A stretch of 64,000 nucleotides of DNA from an uncultured Sphingorhabdus sp. (lineage in GTDB: Bacteria > Pseudomonadota > Alphaproteobacteria > Sphingomonadales > Sphingomonadaceae), in the NCBI GenBank assembly GCA_937873665.1, contig CALMYW010000394.1, positions 620,001-684,000 on the forward strand. Reading direction: 5' to 3'. Shown piece by piece: positions 26,409 through 35,374 of the stretch. Under the pieces are notes generated by a model. That model worked only from the letters and a program-made list of their open reading frames with translations. It searched no databases and had not been told where the DNA came from. Within the stretch, counting starts at the first letter, position 1. The number at the start of each line of letters is the position of its first letter. Made by a program: the position numbers and the translations under genes.

Positions 26409-27178
26409 ACGAAAAGTGCCACCGACTGCATCCCAGTCATCATCGGTTCGCCCTTGCTGTTCCAGACCGTCATATATTGGCTGCTCGCACCATGAACCGC
26501 ATGGTGGGTTTCACTTTCAAGGAACCACCAGCCATTTTCGGTTTCGGGTGCATCGGTGAGCAGATTGATCTGCCAGTTGATCGAACTGATCATCCCCTCT
26601 TTTTTCATCAGCCCCATCGTCGATGGCGGCAAGGCATCGCCCATGCAGATCAGGTTGGCCACGGGATCAAGGCCCTCACGCTCTTTCAAGCGGTGCCAGT
26701 TGGCAAGACGAGGCTTATCCATGCCAAGGATCAGCCGCTTTTCGGGATAATCCATATTGTGGGTGAAGAACTCGGGCGGGCCGCTGCGCGTTTTGCCATC
26801 TTCAGGGATGGGCGGGAATTCCGGTCGGGGCAGACCTTCGAAATCGATGTGGCTTTCGCGGCGCGCCATGAAGACGAAGACGCAGCTCAAGCCAACCTCT
26901 TCGCCCACCGTGATTTCACTTTTTATGAAGGCACTATTGCGCCCACGGCGCAGGACCTTGCTGTGGATCTCTACCTCGCCGGACAATGGACCCGAAAAGG
27001 CGATCTGCGCGGTCAACAGCGGCGGCAGATCCGGCGCGGCCAGTTTTGCCGACTGATAGGCCAATGCCGAACTCAAACCGCCATAGGCAGTTCGCCCCTG
27101 ATGCCAGGTCGAGGGAATGTTGATTTTCTGGTCGGTCGTGTCAGCGCGGAGCTGCGCGAGGATGTCTGCAAGGTTCAT
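26405..27178 (-). CDS. Acyl-CoA thioesterase family protein (double hot-dog)
   Basis: Cytoplasmic thioesterase-like protein (257 aa) of the TesB-like/4HBT_3 group. Recognisable features are the N-terminal hot-dog beginning [20 protein letters not shown], a helix and strand set with [17 protein letters not shown], and the second domain with [10 protein letters not shown] and [19 protein letters not shown]. Such proteins hydrolyse acyl-CoA esters; chain length is not predictable. It is convergent with rlmN (4-base overlap) and divergent from an AraC-type regulator gene 89 bases away, which might regulate it. Confidence 0.82.
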   Translation of the reverse strand: MNLADILAQLRADTTDQKINIPSTWHQGRTAYGGLSSALAYQSAKLAAPDLPPLLTAQIAFSGPLSGEVEIHSKVLRRGRNSAFIKSEITVGEEVGLSCVFVFMARRESHIDFEGLPRPEFPPIPEDGKTRSGPPEFFTHNMDYPEKRLILGMDKPRLANWHRLKEREGLDPVANLICMGDALPPSTMGLMKKEGMISSINWQINLLTDAPETENGWWFLESETHHAVHGASSQYMTVWNSKGEPMMTGMQSVALFV

Positions 27179-27267
27179 TTCGTTGGCTTATCGCGCGCGA
27201 ACTATTGTCGCAAGCAATCAAGACATTGGGCTTGCATAGCGTGGCTTGCAGTGGTTGAGTCGCTTTT

Positions 27268-28344
27268 ATGGAAGGGAGCAATCAGTTCGGCTGGGTCGAA
27301 AAGCTGGTGGGCGGAGGCGTTCTTATTCCACCAAACACGGCATCAGCCAATCTGATCGGCCGGGCAATTGCAGCCGCGGTAGGGCTAGGCGCTCAGCGAC
27401 CGGCTTTGCTGGATGCGGTCGGAATAAGCGAAGCAACCATTCGAAACCAGTTGAGCTGGGTGCCGGGCGTCGTGCTCAACCGTTTATTGCTGGCGATCGA
27501 AACGCAACTGAACAAGCCCGCTGCAGTTCTGGAAATCGGGCGCGATTCAAAACCGCGCTGCTTTTCCGATATCGGTTATGCAACACGTCTGTTGCCGACA
27601 CTATATGATGTGATCGAGGCGAATGTTCAGATGCAGGAGCTGCGCCAGAATATCTACCGAACATCATTGGCCGAACATGGTGAATTCACCATTCTCAAAT
27701 GGAATGCCTTAGGCAACGACCCGCAGGACATTGCAGCAGCAGTCGAGTTCTCAATGGTGACATATGTCCGCCTCGCGCGCGAAATATGGGGCGAGCGGTT
27801 GATCATATCGGGCGTTTCGATGCAGCACAGGCCCAGATTCGATGTCGCTCTCTATGAACAATATATCGGCGCTCCAATCGTCTTCGGCACAAAAGAGACG
27901 ATGGTAGAATTTTTGACTGAGCAGTGCCGCGCGCCGTCGCCATTCGCAAACCCGACTTTGCTGGCCGCTGCCACCAAATGCCATTGGCAGCCGGTCCAAT
28001 GGTTTGACGCGGGACTTCAGCTTTCTGCTTTTACATATTTCTATCTATGGACCGAACTCAATAAATCTCCGGTCACGCTTGACCGTGTGGCAAGATCGTT
28101 CGGCATGGCCGAGCGCACTTTAAGACGGAACCTGGTTGAGCAGGGGAATCCGTTCAGATCGATGCTGGACGATATCCGCAAAAGCATGTGTGATCTCTAC
28201 AAATTGGAGAACAAGCGGTCGCTTGCCGAGGTGGCCGAACTGCTTGGCTATGGTGAGTTGAGTGCTTTCACGCGCGCCTATCGGCGCTGGTATGGCGAGC
28301 CGCCGAGCAAGGGATGGCAGGCTGTGGCTCGCAAAGCCGCCTAA
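27268..28344 (+). CDS. AraC family transcriptional regulator
   Basis: Cytoplasmic DNA-binding regulator of the AraC/OruR-like group (358 aa). Residues 25-220 form the arabinose-binding-like ligand domain of this group. The C-terminal double helix-turn-helix is visible as FGMAERTLRRNLVEQG with FRSMLDDIRKSMC, then SLAEVAELLGYGELSAFTRAYRRWYGEPPS. It is divergent from the acyl-CoA thioesterase, so a role in lipid or acyl metabolism is possible. Its 3' end faces the DUF4403 lipoprotein gene with 12 bases between them and no terminator that I can see. Ligand unknown. Confidence 0.87.
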   Translation: MEGSNQFGWVEKLVGGGVLIPPNTASANLIGRAIAAAVGLGAQRPALLDAVGISEATIRNQLSWVPGVVLNRLLLAIETQLNKPAAVLEIGRDSKPRCFSDIGYATRLLPTLYDVIEANVQMQELRQNIYRTSLAEHGEFTILKWNALGNDPQDIAAAVEFSMVTYVRLAREIWGERLIISGVSMQHRPRFDVALYEQYIGAPIVFGTKETMVEFLTEQCRAPSPFANPTLLAAATKCHWQPVQWFDAGLQLSAFTYFYLWTELNKSPVTLDRVARSFGMAERTLRRNLVEQGNPFRSMLDDIRKSMCDLYKLENKRSLAEVAELLGYGELSAFTRAYRRWYGEPPSKGWQAVARKAA

Positions 28345-28356
28345 GTGGAGCATGCG

Positions 28357-29907
28357 CTACCGAGGTTTGCGGGGCGTGTAGCGAATATTTGCCTTGCCGG
28401 TCACATCGACGGGGAGAAAAAGCCCCTGCCCGGTCGCGATAACCGTACCGTGGCTGACCTCGTCCACTTCGGCAGACAGCGTAAAATCCCCTTCTTGTCG
28501 CATCGCGATCGCCTTTTTCGCCGCGACCAGGACTTTCTGATAATCCTTGTTGAAATCGGTCACCAATGCCCTGCTGATTTCAGCGAGAACTTCGGGATCC
28601 GCAAACAGGGCAAAGAGCAAGTTGACCGCCTCGCGATCCGTCGTCCCTGCGATCCGCAAGTCGCGTATTTTGACCACTTGTGAATTCGCTTCGTTATATG
28701 GGATCGCTGATAACCAGATAACGCCATTGGTGCCTTTGAGCGGGCTGCGGATAATATCGGCATTGGCTTCGACCCCAACGGCTATCCTGCCCCCTTCGGT
28801 CGCATAGACCGTGACCTTTTTGAAATCGACTTTCACCGGGCCAATCTGGTCGAGTTCGATACCCTTGGCTGCCAATTTGCGCAGCGCACGCAGGATCACC
28901 GGTTCCAGTTCACGATAATCTGCGAGCACCGGGATGTGGAATCGCAAGCCATGATCACCGGACATTTTCGCAGGGGACGGAAGGGGGGTGATTTCCGGCT
29001 TTTCGGGCCGATCGCCAATAAAGGTCTCGGTCACGGCTTCCGCAGACAAGGTCAACAATAGTTGCCGTCCACGGACCTGATACCCCCCAAATCCAAGCTT
29101 TTGCGGCGTCACGCGCATCCACGCCGGGGGGCGTTCGCGATTCAGCATGATGGTCGCAAACCCCTCGCCCCAAGCGCCCTCAACAAGTTTGCGCGTTTGG
29201 ACCTGGGCGATCTCACGCGAAAGGTCTCGCTCCAAACCGGCTATCACCCGTGCCAGTTCGGCATCTGCCTTGCGCACGAAATGGATACGTTTGCCCAGAA
29301 AGTTGATCCCGGGCGGTTCGCGCCAGTCATAGGCGATGTCGACCTTTGCCCTCGGTGACCAGCTGTTATCAATCGAGATGCGAACTTGCGCGCGTACATC
29401 GGCCGAAGCATTGGCCGTTTCACGCTTGATGACGCCGCCAACATCGCGCGCGCTCACGACAGCGTTCACCGGCATTGAAACGGTCAGTAGATCGCCACGC
29501 CCGGACAGGCGGATACGTCCTCTGCTCACATGCCCGACAATAGTGCAGGCGACATCAGGGGTCACCTTGGTGCGCTTGAATCCGATCTTGCAGTCAACAT
29601 TTTTGCACGCCTCACCCTTGCACTTTTTCTTGTGCACCGGACAGATCGTCACACGCTGTGCAGGAATGCATTTGGGTTCATATTGGTTGATGGCCCACAG
29701 CCGGGTTGGCGCCGATTGATTGAGCTTTGCCTCCAGGCCTCCAATATCGATGCTGAGCGGGACGATGATCGTCGAGGTCTGCTTGGGCAGTTCAGCTGCC
29801 GTATCGATACGCGGGGGTGCCGGATTACCGACCTGCTTCTCACAGCCGCCGAGAAAAGTTGAAAACAATATCAACCAAAAGAAGACAGCATTGCCTGCAG
29901 TGCGCAT
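28357..29907 (-). CDS. DUF4403 family lipoprotein with Cys-rich insert
   Basis: Predicted lipoprotein (516 aa): the lipobox LGGC puts the acylated Cys at residue 22, so it is anchored to the envelope. The mature protein matches DUF4403 by its length and by stretches such as TSTIIVPLSIDIGGLEAKLN, PPAWMRVTPQKLGFGGYQVRG and KIRDLRIAGTTDREAVN. Many beta strands and an alternating hydrophobic pattern suggest a lipid-binding, BPI/SMP-like fold, which is an inference. Residues 80-121 carry six cysteines (80, 89, 96, 101, 106, 121) with a Lys-rich stretch between them, which may form disulphides or bind a ligand in the periplasm. Confidence 0.82.
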   Translation of the reverse strand: MRTAGNAVFFWLILFSTFLGGCEKQVGNPAPPRIDTAAELPKQTSTIIVPLSIDIGGLEAKLNQSAPTRLWAINQYEPKCIPAQRVTICPVHKKKCKGEACKNVDCKIGFKRTKVTPDVACTIVGHVSRGRIRLSGRGDLLTVSMPVNAVVSARDVGGVIKRETANASADVRAQVRISIDNSWSPRAKVDIAYDWREPPGINFLGKRIHFVRKADAELARVIAGLERDLSREIAQVQTRKLVEGAWGEGFATIMLNRERPPAWMRVTPQKLGFGGYQVRGRQLLLTLSAEAVTETFIGDRPEKPEITPLPSPAKMSGDHGLRFHIPVLADYRELEPVILRALRKLAAKGIELDQIGPVKVDFKKVTVYATEGGRIAVGVEANADIIRSPLKGTNGVIWLSAIPYNEANSQVVKIRDLRIAGTTDREAVNLLFALFADPEVLAEISRALVTDFNKDYQKVLVAAKKAIAMRQEGDFTLSAEVDEVSHGTVIATGQGLFLPVDVTGKANIRYTPRKPR

Positions 29908-30079
29908 AATGCCCCTCGCATCCGCATTTGCGAAATCAATGTTTGTACATGACCTAATGTAAACTTATCGATGCGACCGGATTATTGCATGTATGCTCGC
30001 ATTTTGCGCCGCAAGTCGCAACATGCAAATCATTCACACGCCTGAATTGGCCCTGCGGCTGCTGACAAAAAGGGGAAAA

Positions 30080-30154
30080 TGGTGGGCGTAGCAAGGATTG
30101 AACTTGCGACCCCTGCGATGTCAACACAGTGCTCTACCACTGAGCTATACGCCC
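30080..30154 (-). tRNA. tRNA-Val (anticodon GAC)
   Basis: The minus strand folds as a full cloverleaf: acceptor GGGCGTA/TACGCCC, D-arm GCTC-loop-GAGC, anticodon stem CTGTG/CGCAG with loop TTGACAT (anticodon GAC), T-arm GCAAG/CTTGC with TTCAATC loop. The discriminator A and an encoded CCA tail are present (30080-30083). It reads GUC and GUU valine codons. Confidence 0.95.
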
Positions 30155-30210
30155 ACGCTGCGGGCCCATTAGCGGCCTAAATGATTCCGTTCAAGCCCGA
30201 ATATCGGCGT

Positions 30211-30588
30211 TCAATTGAGACCGGATGCGCTTTCTTTGGTGAACAGCCTCTCAACTTCAAGAACCAGGTCCTTCAGGTGGAATGGCTTCGACAGAACTTT
30301 CGCCTGTGGCATCGATTGCCCTGCGCGCAATGCGACACCGGAAAATCCGGTAATGAACATGACTTCGGTGCGCGGCGAAACTTTGCTGCAATGGCGGGCT
30401 AGCTCGATACCGTCCATTTCGGGCATCACAATATCGGTCAACAGCAAGTCGAAATGCTCGCGTTCCAAAAGTGGTGCCGCCTCAGTCCCCCGGTCGACGG
30501 AGACGACGTCATATCCTGAGCGTTCCAGCGCGCGCGCCAGATATTCGCGCATCGCTTGTTCATCTTCCGCAAGAAGAATTCTGGTCAT
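30211..30588 (-). CDS. cpdR: Single-domain response regulator CpdR
   Basis: Receiver-only response regulator (125 aa) that, when unphosphorylated, primes the ClpXP protease in alphaproteobacteria and so controls removal of cell-cycle proteins. The acidic pocket is in LLAEDEQAM, the phospho-acceptor Asp52 is in LLLTDIVMPEMDG, and the switch residues are in MFITGFSG and the Lys in LSKPFHLKDL. No output domain follows. ATG 30588 was chosen because AGGA lies 6 bases upstream and the CpdR N-terminus MTRILLAEDE results. It is divergent from an N-formylglutamate amidohydrolase gene, a neighbour I associate with cpdR in other alphaproteobacteria. Confidence 0.87.
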   Translation of the reverse strand: MTRILLAEDEQAMREYLARALERSGYDVVSVDRGTEAAPLLEREHFDLLLTDIVMPEMDGIELARHCSKVSPRTEVMFITGFSGVALRAGQSMPQAKVLSKPFHLKDLVLEVERLFTKESASGLN

Positions 30589-30704
30589 TGCTTGTCCTGT
30601 CATCGGGCTTTTCTGCCGTCGCGATTCTCTATTGGGCCGTTGATACCACCAGACCGTAAAAATATTGCACCGCATTTACCAATTTTGTCCTATCCTATGC
30701 CGCA

Positions 30705-31598
30705 ATGGACAAAACGGGCTGCATCGAAAGTTCCGAAAACAGCGGAAATTGTGGATTTCAGCTGTTCAATCTGGATTCACCCGCCCTGCCCATTCTCATT
30801 TCCGTGCCGCATGCCGGTCGGGAGTATCCGGCCCAACTCCTCGATAATCTGCGAATCACCCCAGCCGCGTTGCAAAGGTTGGAAGACCGCTATGCCGACC
30901 GCCTTGTGGCAACGGCAATTGCATCCGGAACACCCGCAATTGTCGCCAGTCGGGCCCGAGCATGGATGGATCTGAACCGAAGCGAGGACGAACTCGATCC
31001 GGAAATGATCAAGGGCGGCGGTGGCGGACGAAAACTTTCAGGCAGTGCCAAAATGCGCGGCGGGCTTGGTTTGGTACCCCGCAGGTTGCTGCACTGCGGG
31101 GATATCTGGAAACACCCGTTTGACGTCGATGATATTGAGCAGCGTCTGGATAGTTTTCATCGCCCCTACCATCATCAAATCGAACACATGTTGATGCAGA
31201 TGCGTGACCGCTTTGGTATCGCTCTGCTGGTCGACATTCATTCGATGCCGCCGCTTCTGCCCGTGGGAGGGTTTCGGCCGCACATTGTAATTGGCGATAG
31301 GTTTGGGCAAAGCGCAGCTTCGCTTTATTCGGAAGTCTTGTTGCAGCGGTTAAAGCAGATCGGGATGTCGGCTGCGCTGAACCACCCCTATTCCGGCGAC
31401 TATATCTTGCGCAGGCATGGGCAAGTCCGCAAGAACATCCACGCCATCCAGATAGAAGTCGACCGTTCACTTTATCTCGACTCGGACCTGCGAGAGCCGG
31501 ACGCGGGGCTTGGAACGACCAGCGAGTTGATAACCGAATTACTCATGCTGCTGGCCGAGCTGACGGGCGGCACTTCGATGTCGATGGCAGCCGAATAG
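30705..31598 (+). CDS. N-formylglutamate amidohydrolase family protein
   Basis: Metal-dependent amidohydrolase (297 aa) of the HutG-like FGase family, which releases formate from N-formylglutamate or cleaves related N-acyl amino acids. Diagnostic features are PILISVPHAGREYP near the N-terminus, RAWMDLNRSEDELDPEM, the region with PYHHQIEHML, LLVDIHSMPPLLP, and the final IQIEVDRSLYLD. No hut genes are nearby, so a role in histidine catabolism is not supported by context. It is divergent from cpdR (116-base gap). The start is ATG 30705. Confidence 0.9.
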   Translation: MDKTGCIESSENSGNCGFQLFNLDSPALPILISVPHAGREYPAQLLDNLRITPAALQRLEDRYADRLVATAIASGTPAIVASRARAWMDLNRSEDELDPEMIKGGGGGRKLSGSAKMRGGLGLVPRRLLHCGDIWKHPFDVDDIEQRLDSFHRPYHHQIEHMLMQMRDRFGIALLVDIHSMPPLLPVGGFRPHIVIGDRFGQSAASLYSEVLLQRLKQIGMSAALNHPYSGDYILRRHGQVRKNIHAIQIEVDRSLYLDSDLREPDAGLGTTSELITELLMLLAELTGGTSMSMAAE

Positions 31599-31629
31599 CC
31601 TTGGAAAACAACCATTTTCGTTGCCCAAG

Positions 31630-31659
31630 AAAAAACCACCCCGGAAAAATCCGGGGTGG
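31630..31659 (-). terminator. Rho-independent terminator of the FAD oxidase-sapC-cytochrome operon
   Basis: Read on the minus strand, a 10-bp GC-rich stem (CCACCCCGGA/TCCGGGGTGG) with a 4-base loop is followed by T6. It lies 168 bases downstream of the cytochrome b561 stop codon; on the plus strand there is no T-tract, so it does not serve the amidohydrolase gene. Confidence 0.85.
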
Positions 31660-31826
31660 CCAAGGTTCAGGGAGGTGGCGCTGACCTGCAGCGCCGTAGG
31701 ACGGATAAGGGAGGGGAGATATCCGTCCTGAAGCAAAGATGGGGTTTTCGTGCCTCCAAATCAATAGCCGAGTCTGTATCAACTCGTATCAGCGCGACGA
31801 AATCCCCTCCGATACGTGCAGATGTC

Positions 31827-32354
31827 CTAGGGCCACATGCGCTGGAAGAAGGGTAATTTGTCCGCAAACTGGTGCTTCAAAGCACCAAGAATATGCAACA
31901 ATATCAATAGAAAAAGAGGCTTTGTGAGGACTTCATGAGCTTCATGGCCGATGCCTGCGAGGTCCTTGCTTTTGTCTATCGGCAAGGTCGCATCGAATAG
32001 GCCGAAAAAGTCAACTGGCGGGGCTTGCGGGTGCGCCGATGCCATCAGCCATCCCGAAAACGGAACGGCGATGATCAGGAAATAGAACAGGAGATGTACG
32101 AACTTGCCGAGCCCGGCCTGCCATGCAGGAATGGCTTCAGGCAGCGGCGGCGGCTTGTGGCCCACACGCCAGAAGAGACGCAGAAGCGACAACAGCAAGA
32201 TAGAAATACCTATAGCCTTGTGCGGAGCCATGAAGACGCCTTGCGCTTCGCGCGGTAAATCCTCTGCAGCACTGGCGAGGTAGAAATTGGCAAAGACCAG
32301 TAGCGCGATCAGCCAATGCAGAATAATCGCGACTTTGCTATATTTGTTGGTCAT
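31827..32354 (-). CDS. Cytochrome b561 family protein
   Basis: Four-helix di-haem membrane cytochrome (175 aa), CybB-type, that moves electrons from quinol in the inner membrane. The first helix begins YSKVAIILHWLIALLVFANFYLA with the haem His; further His ligands are in MAPHKAIGISILLLSLLRLFWR, GKFVHLLFYFLIIAVPFSGWLM and the last helix LILLHILGALKHQF. ATG 32354 was chosen because GGAGG lies 6 bases upstream. It is the third gene of a probable operon after the FAD oxidase and SapC genes (34-base gap to sapC), and an intrinsic terminator follows. Confidence 0.92.
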   Translation of the reverse strand: MTNKYSKVAIILHWLIALLVFANFYLASAAEDLPREAQGVFMAPHKAIGISILLLSLLRLFWRVGHKPPPLPEAIPAWQAGLGKFVHLLFYFLIIAVPFSGWLMASAHPQAPPVDFFGLFDATLPIDKSKDLAGIGHEAHEVLTKPLFLLILLHILGALKHQFADKLPFFQRMWP

Positions 32355-32388
32355 GGCGGCCCTCCTGTAAAGGGGGCCGCCCACAGCA

Positions 32389-33171
32389 TCACGCGGTGGC
32401 AGCCCCGTCGGCAACCGGCACCTTACCTTGCTGAACCTGCAAAGCAAATATATCACGAACCAGCTGCAACGAGAACAGATGGGCATGGATCAGCGGCAAC
32501 ATACCGTTCTGGTTGATCTTGCGCAGTTCATCACCACGCATGTCGCGAAGCTTCTCTTCATTCACCATCTGGAAGCCGCGATACACATAAGGCGCTTCCT
32601 TACCTTCCTGTTGAATGGCGACTTCGCCTTCCATCAGCAGTCCATATTTCTGCAATTCTTCGACAAAGGCAGCGGTGCGGGCACCTGCCTGTTCGAAATC
32701 TTCGCAGAATTTCAGGATCTCGCGCGTTGTATCTGTAGCATCGTTGCCGTCAAAAAGGGCGGCACCTTCATCCTTGAAGTCGCCAATGACTTCCGAAGTT
32801 GGGTCGAAGCACAATGTGAGCTCGTCGCTGTCGGGACGCAGACGGGCCAGCATGAAAGGATAGCGACGGATATAGGCAGGCAAATAAACGGGCGAACTGA
32901 ATTTTCCTTCGTCGTCCAAGAAGACATTGACGCCTTCGTTCATGCCCATAAGCGCAAGCGGAACAGGGTTATCACCAGCCGAAAAAATGATCGGGAAGTT
33001 ACGCGAAGCCGAGACAAACTCTTCTACCGTCAGCGGAATGGCATGCTGACCTTGCATGAACTTGGCGCTGTCCATCGGACGGCTCTTGAAATTGCCATGT
33101 TCATTACTGTTCAGCGGAACAAGATCTTGATAGAAAATCGGCAAGCCTTGCGGCGCGGGCTGGGTAGCCAT
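32389..33171 (-). CDS. SapC family protein
   Basis: Member of the SapC family (260 aa), first linked to S-layer biogenesis in Campylobacter; in alphaproteobacteria its function is unproven. Typical pieces are PIFYQDLVPLNSNEHGNF, FIPIIFSAGD-like FPIIFSAGDNPVPLALMG, and PAYIRRYPFMLARLRPD. The C-terminal helices carry NQNGMLPLIHAHLFSLQL. There is no signal peptide. ATG 33171 has GGAG 6 bases upstream and is preferred over ATG 33186. It sits between an FAD-linked oxidase and a cytochrome b561 gene, an operon whose logic is not clear. Confidence 0.88.
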   Translation of the reverse strand: MATQPAPQGLPIFYQDLVPLNSNEHGNFKSRPMDSAKFMQGQHAIPLTVEEFVSASRNFPIIFSAGDNPVPLALMGMNEGVNVFLDDEGKFSSPVYLPAYIRRYPFMLARLRPDSDELTLCFDPTSEVIGDFKDEGAALFDGNDATDTTREILKFCEDFEQAGARTAAFVEELQKYGLLMEGEVAIQQEGKEAPYVYRGFQMVNEEKLRDMRGDELRKINQNGMLPLIHAHLFSLQLVRDIFALQVQQGKVPVADGAATA

Positions 33172-33216
33172 TGAATACTCCGTCATTTGGATTGGAATTA
33201 AAGATTGCTGGCGGCT

Positions 33217-34698
33217 TTAGGCGGCGGCGCCGTTGCTGGCAAGAGGAACGAGCTTTCCGGGGTTCATGATCCCCTTTGGGTCAAGTGCAGATTTGATGGC
33301 ACGCAAGGCCGCAAGGCGTGCTGGATCGGAAAGCCGTTCAAACTCGGCCAACTTTGCCTTGCCTATCCCGTGCTCGGCGGAGAGAGAACCCCGATATTCG
33401 GTAACCCGGTCATAGACGTCCGCGCTGATGCGTGAGCCATAGTCTGCATACCATCTGTCGGCGACGACACCTTTCGGCGCTTTCACATGGAAATGGATAT
33501 TGCCATCTCCCAAATGGCCGAACGCGATGATGGATGTGCCCGGATAGCGCGCTTCAAATATCGGAGATTCCTGCTCGATGAAGCGCGCCATCGCATCGAC
33601 AGGTACGCTGATGTCATGCTGCAAGGCGGGCCCTTCAGCACGTTCAGCCTCGGCAATGCTGTCTCTAATTTTCCAAAACGCTTCCGCTTGCGTCTCACTC
33701 GCTGCAATTACGGCGTCGCGCGCAAGACCCTGTTGGAGCATCGTGCCAAGAAACTGTTCGGCGGCAAACAAGGGCGGATCCTCATCCGGACTGTCTTTGG
33801 CGAGCTCCATCACAATATGCCATGCATATTGGCTTCCCAAAGGGGCACGGGTTCCCGGAATATGCCGCAGAACATGACGGAGTGCCGTATCAGGGAGTAT
33901 CTCAAACCCTTCGAGCATAGCTGGAAATGCATGCTCTGCCTCGCGCAGAAGCTTATAGGCGGCAGATGGGCTATCGACCGAGACCCAAGCGACGCAGCGT
34001 TCAATCACGGCCGGAACAAGATGCAATGTCGCCTTTGTAACAATGCCGATCGTGCCTTCGGCTCCAATCAGCAGATGTTTCAGATCATAACCCCGATTGT
34101 CTTTTTTGAGCGGCGTTAGTCCGTCGAAAATCGAACCGTCTGGAAGTACCGCCTGAACACCAGCAACCAGATTGCGCATCGTACCGTGGCGCAAGACCTG
34201 GGTTCCGCCGGCATTGGTCGATATCAAGCCTCCGACTGTAGCTGAACCTTTGCCGCCAAGCGTCAACGGAAAACGCATTCCTTGCGCGGCCACTGCTTCA
34301 TGCAGGTTATGAAGGATCACGCCCGCTCCACATTGTACCAGTCGAGCGATCGGATCGATTGTCTCGATCTGGTTCAATCGCCGGAGCGAGAGCAGACAGC
34401 TATCACCACTGTCATCCGGCGTTGCACCTGCGACCATCCCGCTATTTCCACCTTGGGGAACAAGGGGCAACCCCGCCCCACTGGCAATCTTCACGATCGC
34501 CGCAACTTCTTCGGTTGAAGCCGGTGACAGTAGCGCTGCGGCCTTACCCGTGTATCGACCACGCCAGTCGGTGGTCCAGGGCGCAAGATCGTCTGGATCA
34601 GCGCTAAAGCCCTTGGGGCCCAAAAGCTGCTGCAGCTGCTTCAATATATCAGCATGTGACAAAAATTCTCGCTCCTGCAGACCTTGCAATTGACTCAC
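33217..34698 (-). CDS. FAD-linked oxidase (GlcD/D-lactate dehydrogenase-like)
   Basis: Flavin-dependent 2-hydroxyacid dehydrogenase-type enzyme (493 aa). The FAD_binding_4 domain shows PQGGNSGMVAGATPD, GGLISTNAGGTQVLRHGTMRNLV and LLIGAEGTIGIVTKA; the C-terminal FAD-oxidase domain has FGHLGDGNIHFHVKAP with metal-binding His and the family end GSLSAEHGIGKAKL. Likely substrates are D-2-hydroxyglutarate, D-lactate or glycolate, and electrons would enter the respiratory chain; I cannot choose among them. It is the first gene of an apparent operon with sapC and cytochrome b561, so the cytochrome could be its electron acceptor. This is inference. Confidence 0.9.
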   Translation of the reverse strand: MSQLQGLQEREFLSHADILKQLQQLLGPKGFSADPDDLAPWTTDWRGRYTGKAAALLSPASTEEVAAIVKIASGAGLPLVPQGGNSGMVAGATPDDSGDSCLLSLRRLNQIETIDPIARLVQCGAGVILHNLHEAVAAQGMRFPLTLGGKGSATVGGLISTNAGGTQVLRHGTMRNLVAGVQAVLPDGSIFDGLTPLKKDNRGYDLKHLLIGAEGTIGIVTKATLHLVPAVIERCVAWVSVDSPSAAYKLLREAEHAFPAMLEGFEILPDTALRHVLRHIPGTRAPLGSQYAWHIVMELAKDSPDEDPPLFAAEQFLGTMLQQGLARDAVIAASETQAEAFWKIRDSIAEAERAEGPALQHDISVPVDAMARFIEQESPIFEARYPGTSIIAFGHLGDGNIHFHVKAPKGVVADRWYADYGSRISADVYDRVTEYRGSLSAEHGIGKAKLAEFERLSDPARLAALRAIKSALDPKGIMNPGKLVPLASNGAAA

Positions 34699-34787
34699 CT
34701 ATTTGCCCTTCATAGGGCTGGATTAATGCTCCGTTCAACCGTTACGGCTATTGGCAGCAAGAGGCGAATTTTAGTCGGGACCCGACA

Positions 34788-35267
34788 TTGCGCATTTTTC
34801 TGATTGTCATTGCCGGTCTCGCGGTCGCTTCAAGCGTGGCATATGGTGCCTATGGGCAGTCGTCCAATGCACTTTTGGACCTTCTGGGAAGCACCAAAGA
34901 ATTTCAGGCACGTGTTGAGCAAAGGGTGATTATCCGCTTTCCCAATCAGCCTGTTCTTGCGGCACCCGGACGCACCGAAAAGCGTAAGGCGCCCATCTAT
35001 AATGAGGAAAAGATTGGCAAATGCCTGTTAATGGACAGGCTGGTCGCCTCGCGTCCTGGCCCCAAAAACAGTCTTGAACTGGTCACTCGTGAACGGCAGT
35101 TGATACGCGCCTATCTGGGCGATGGATGCCTCGCCCGAGAGTTTTATGCGGGTGCCTATGTCGAACGATCGAAGGACGGCAAATTATGCGTCGATCGCGA
35201 CCTGATGCACGCCCGCACAGGAGCGAAATGCGAAATTGACAAATTCCGGCTGCTCGTTCCAGAGTAA
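34788..35267 (+). CDS. Exported protein of unknown function
   Basis: Unrecognised 159-aa protein. An N-terminal hydrophobic segment (residues 3-20) ending in an Ala/Tyr/Gly-rich stretch looks like a signal peptide or a membrane anchor. The remainder is polar with four cysteines, in KIGKCLL, GDGCLAREF, KLCVDRD and AKCEID, which could form two disulphides if exported. The start is TTG 34788 with only a weak ribosome-binding site. It stands alone between the FAD oxidase (divergent) and a DEAD-box helicase gene. Confidence 0.65.
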   Translation: MRIFLIVIAGLAVASSVAYGAYGQSSNALLDLLGSTKEFQARVEQRVIIRFPNQPVLAAPGRTEKRKAPIYNEEKIGKCLLMDRLVASRPGPKNSLELVTRERQLIRAYLGDGCLAREFYAGAYVERSKDGKLCVDRDLMHARTGAKCEIDKFRLLVPE

Positions 35268-35374
35268 GATACGCCAAATTCCTTGACTTTTTGACGATGT
35301 TTCGCCAATCGCCGCCCACCGGATGCGTGGGACTGCGCTGACCGGCTTATTACCTTCCTTGATATTGGAACCTT

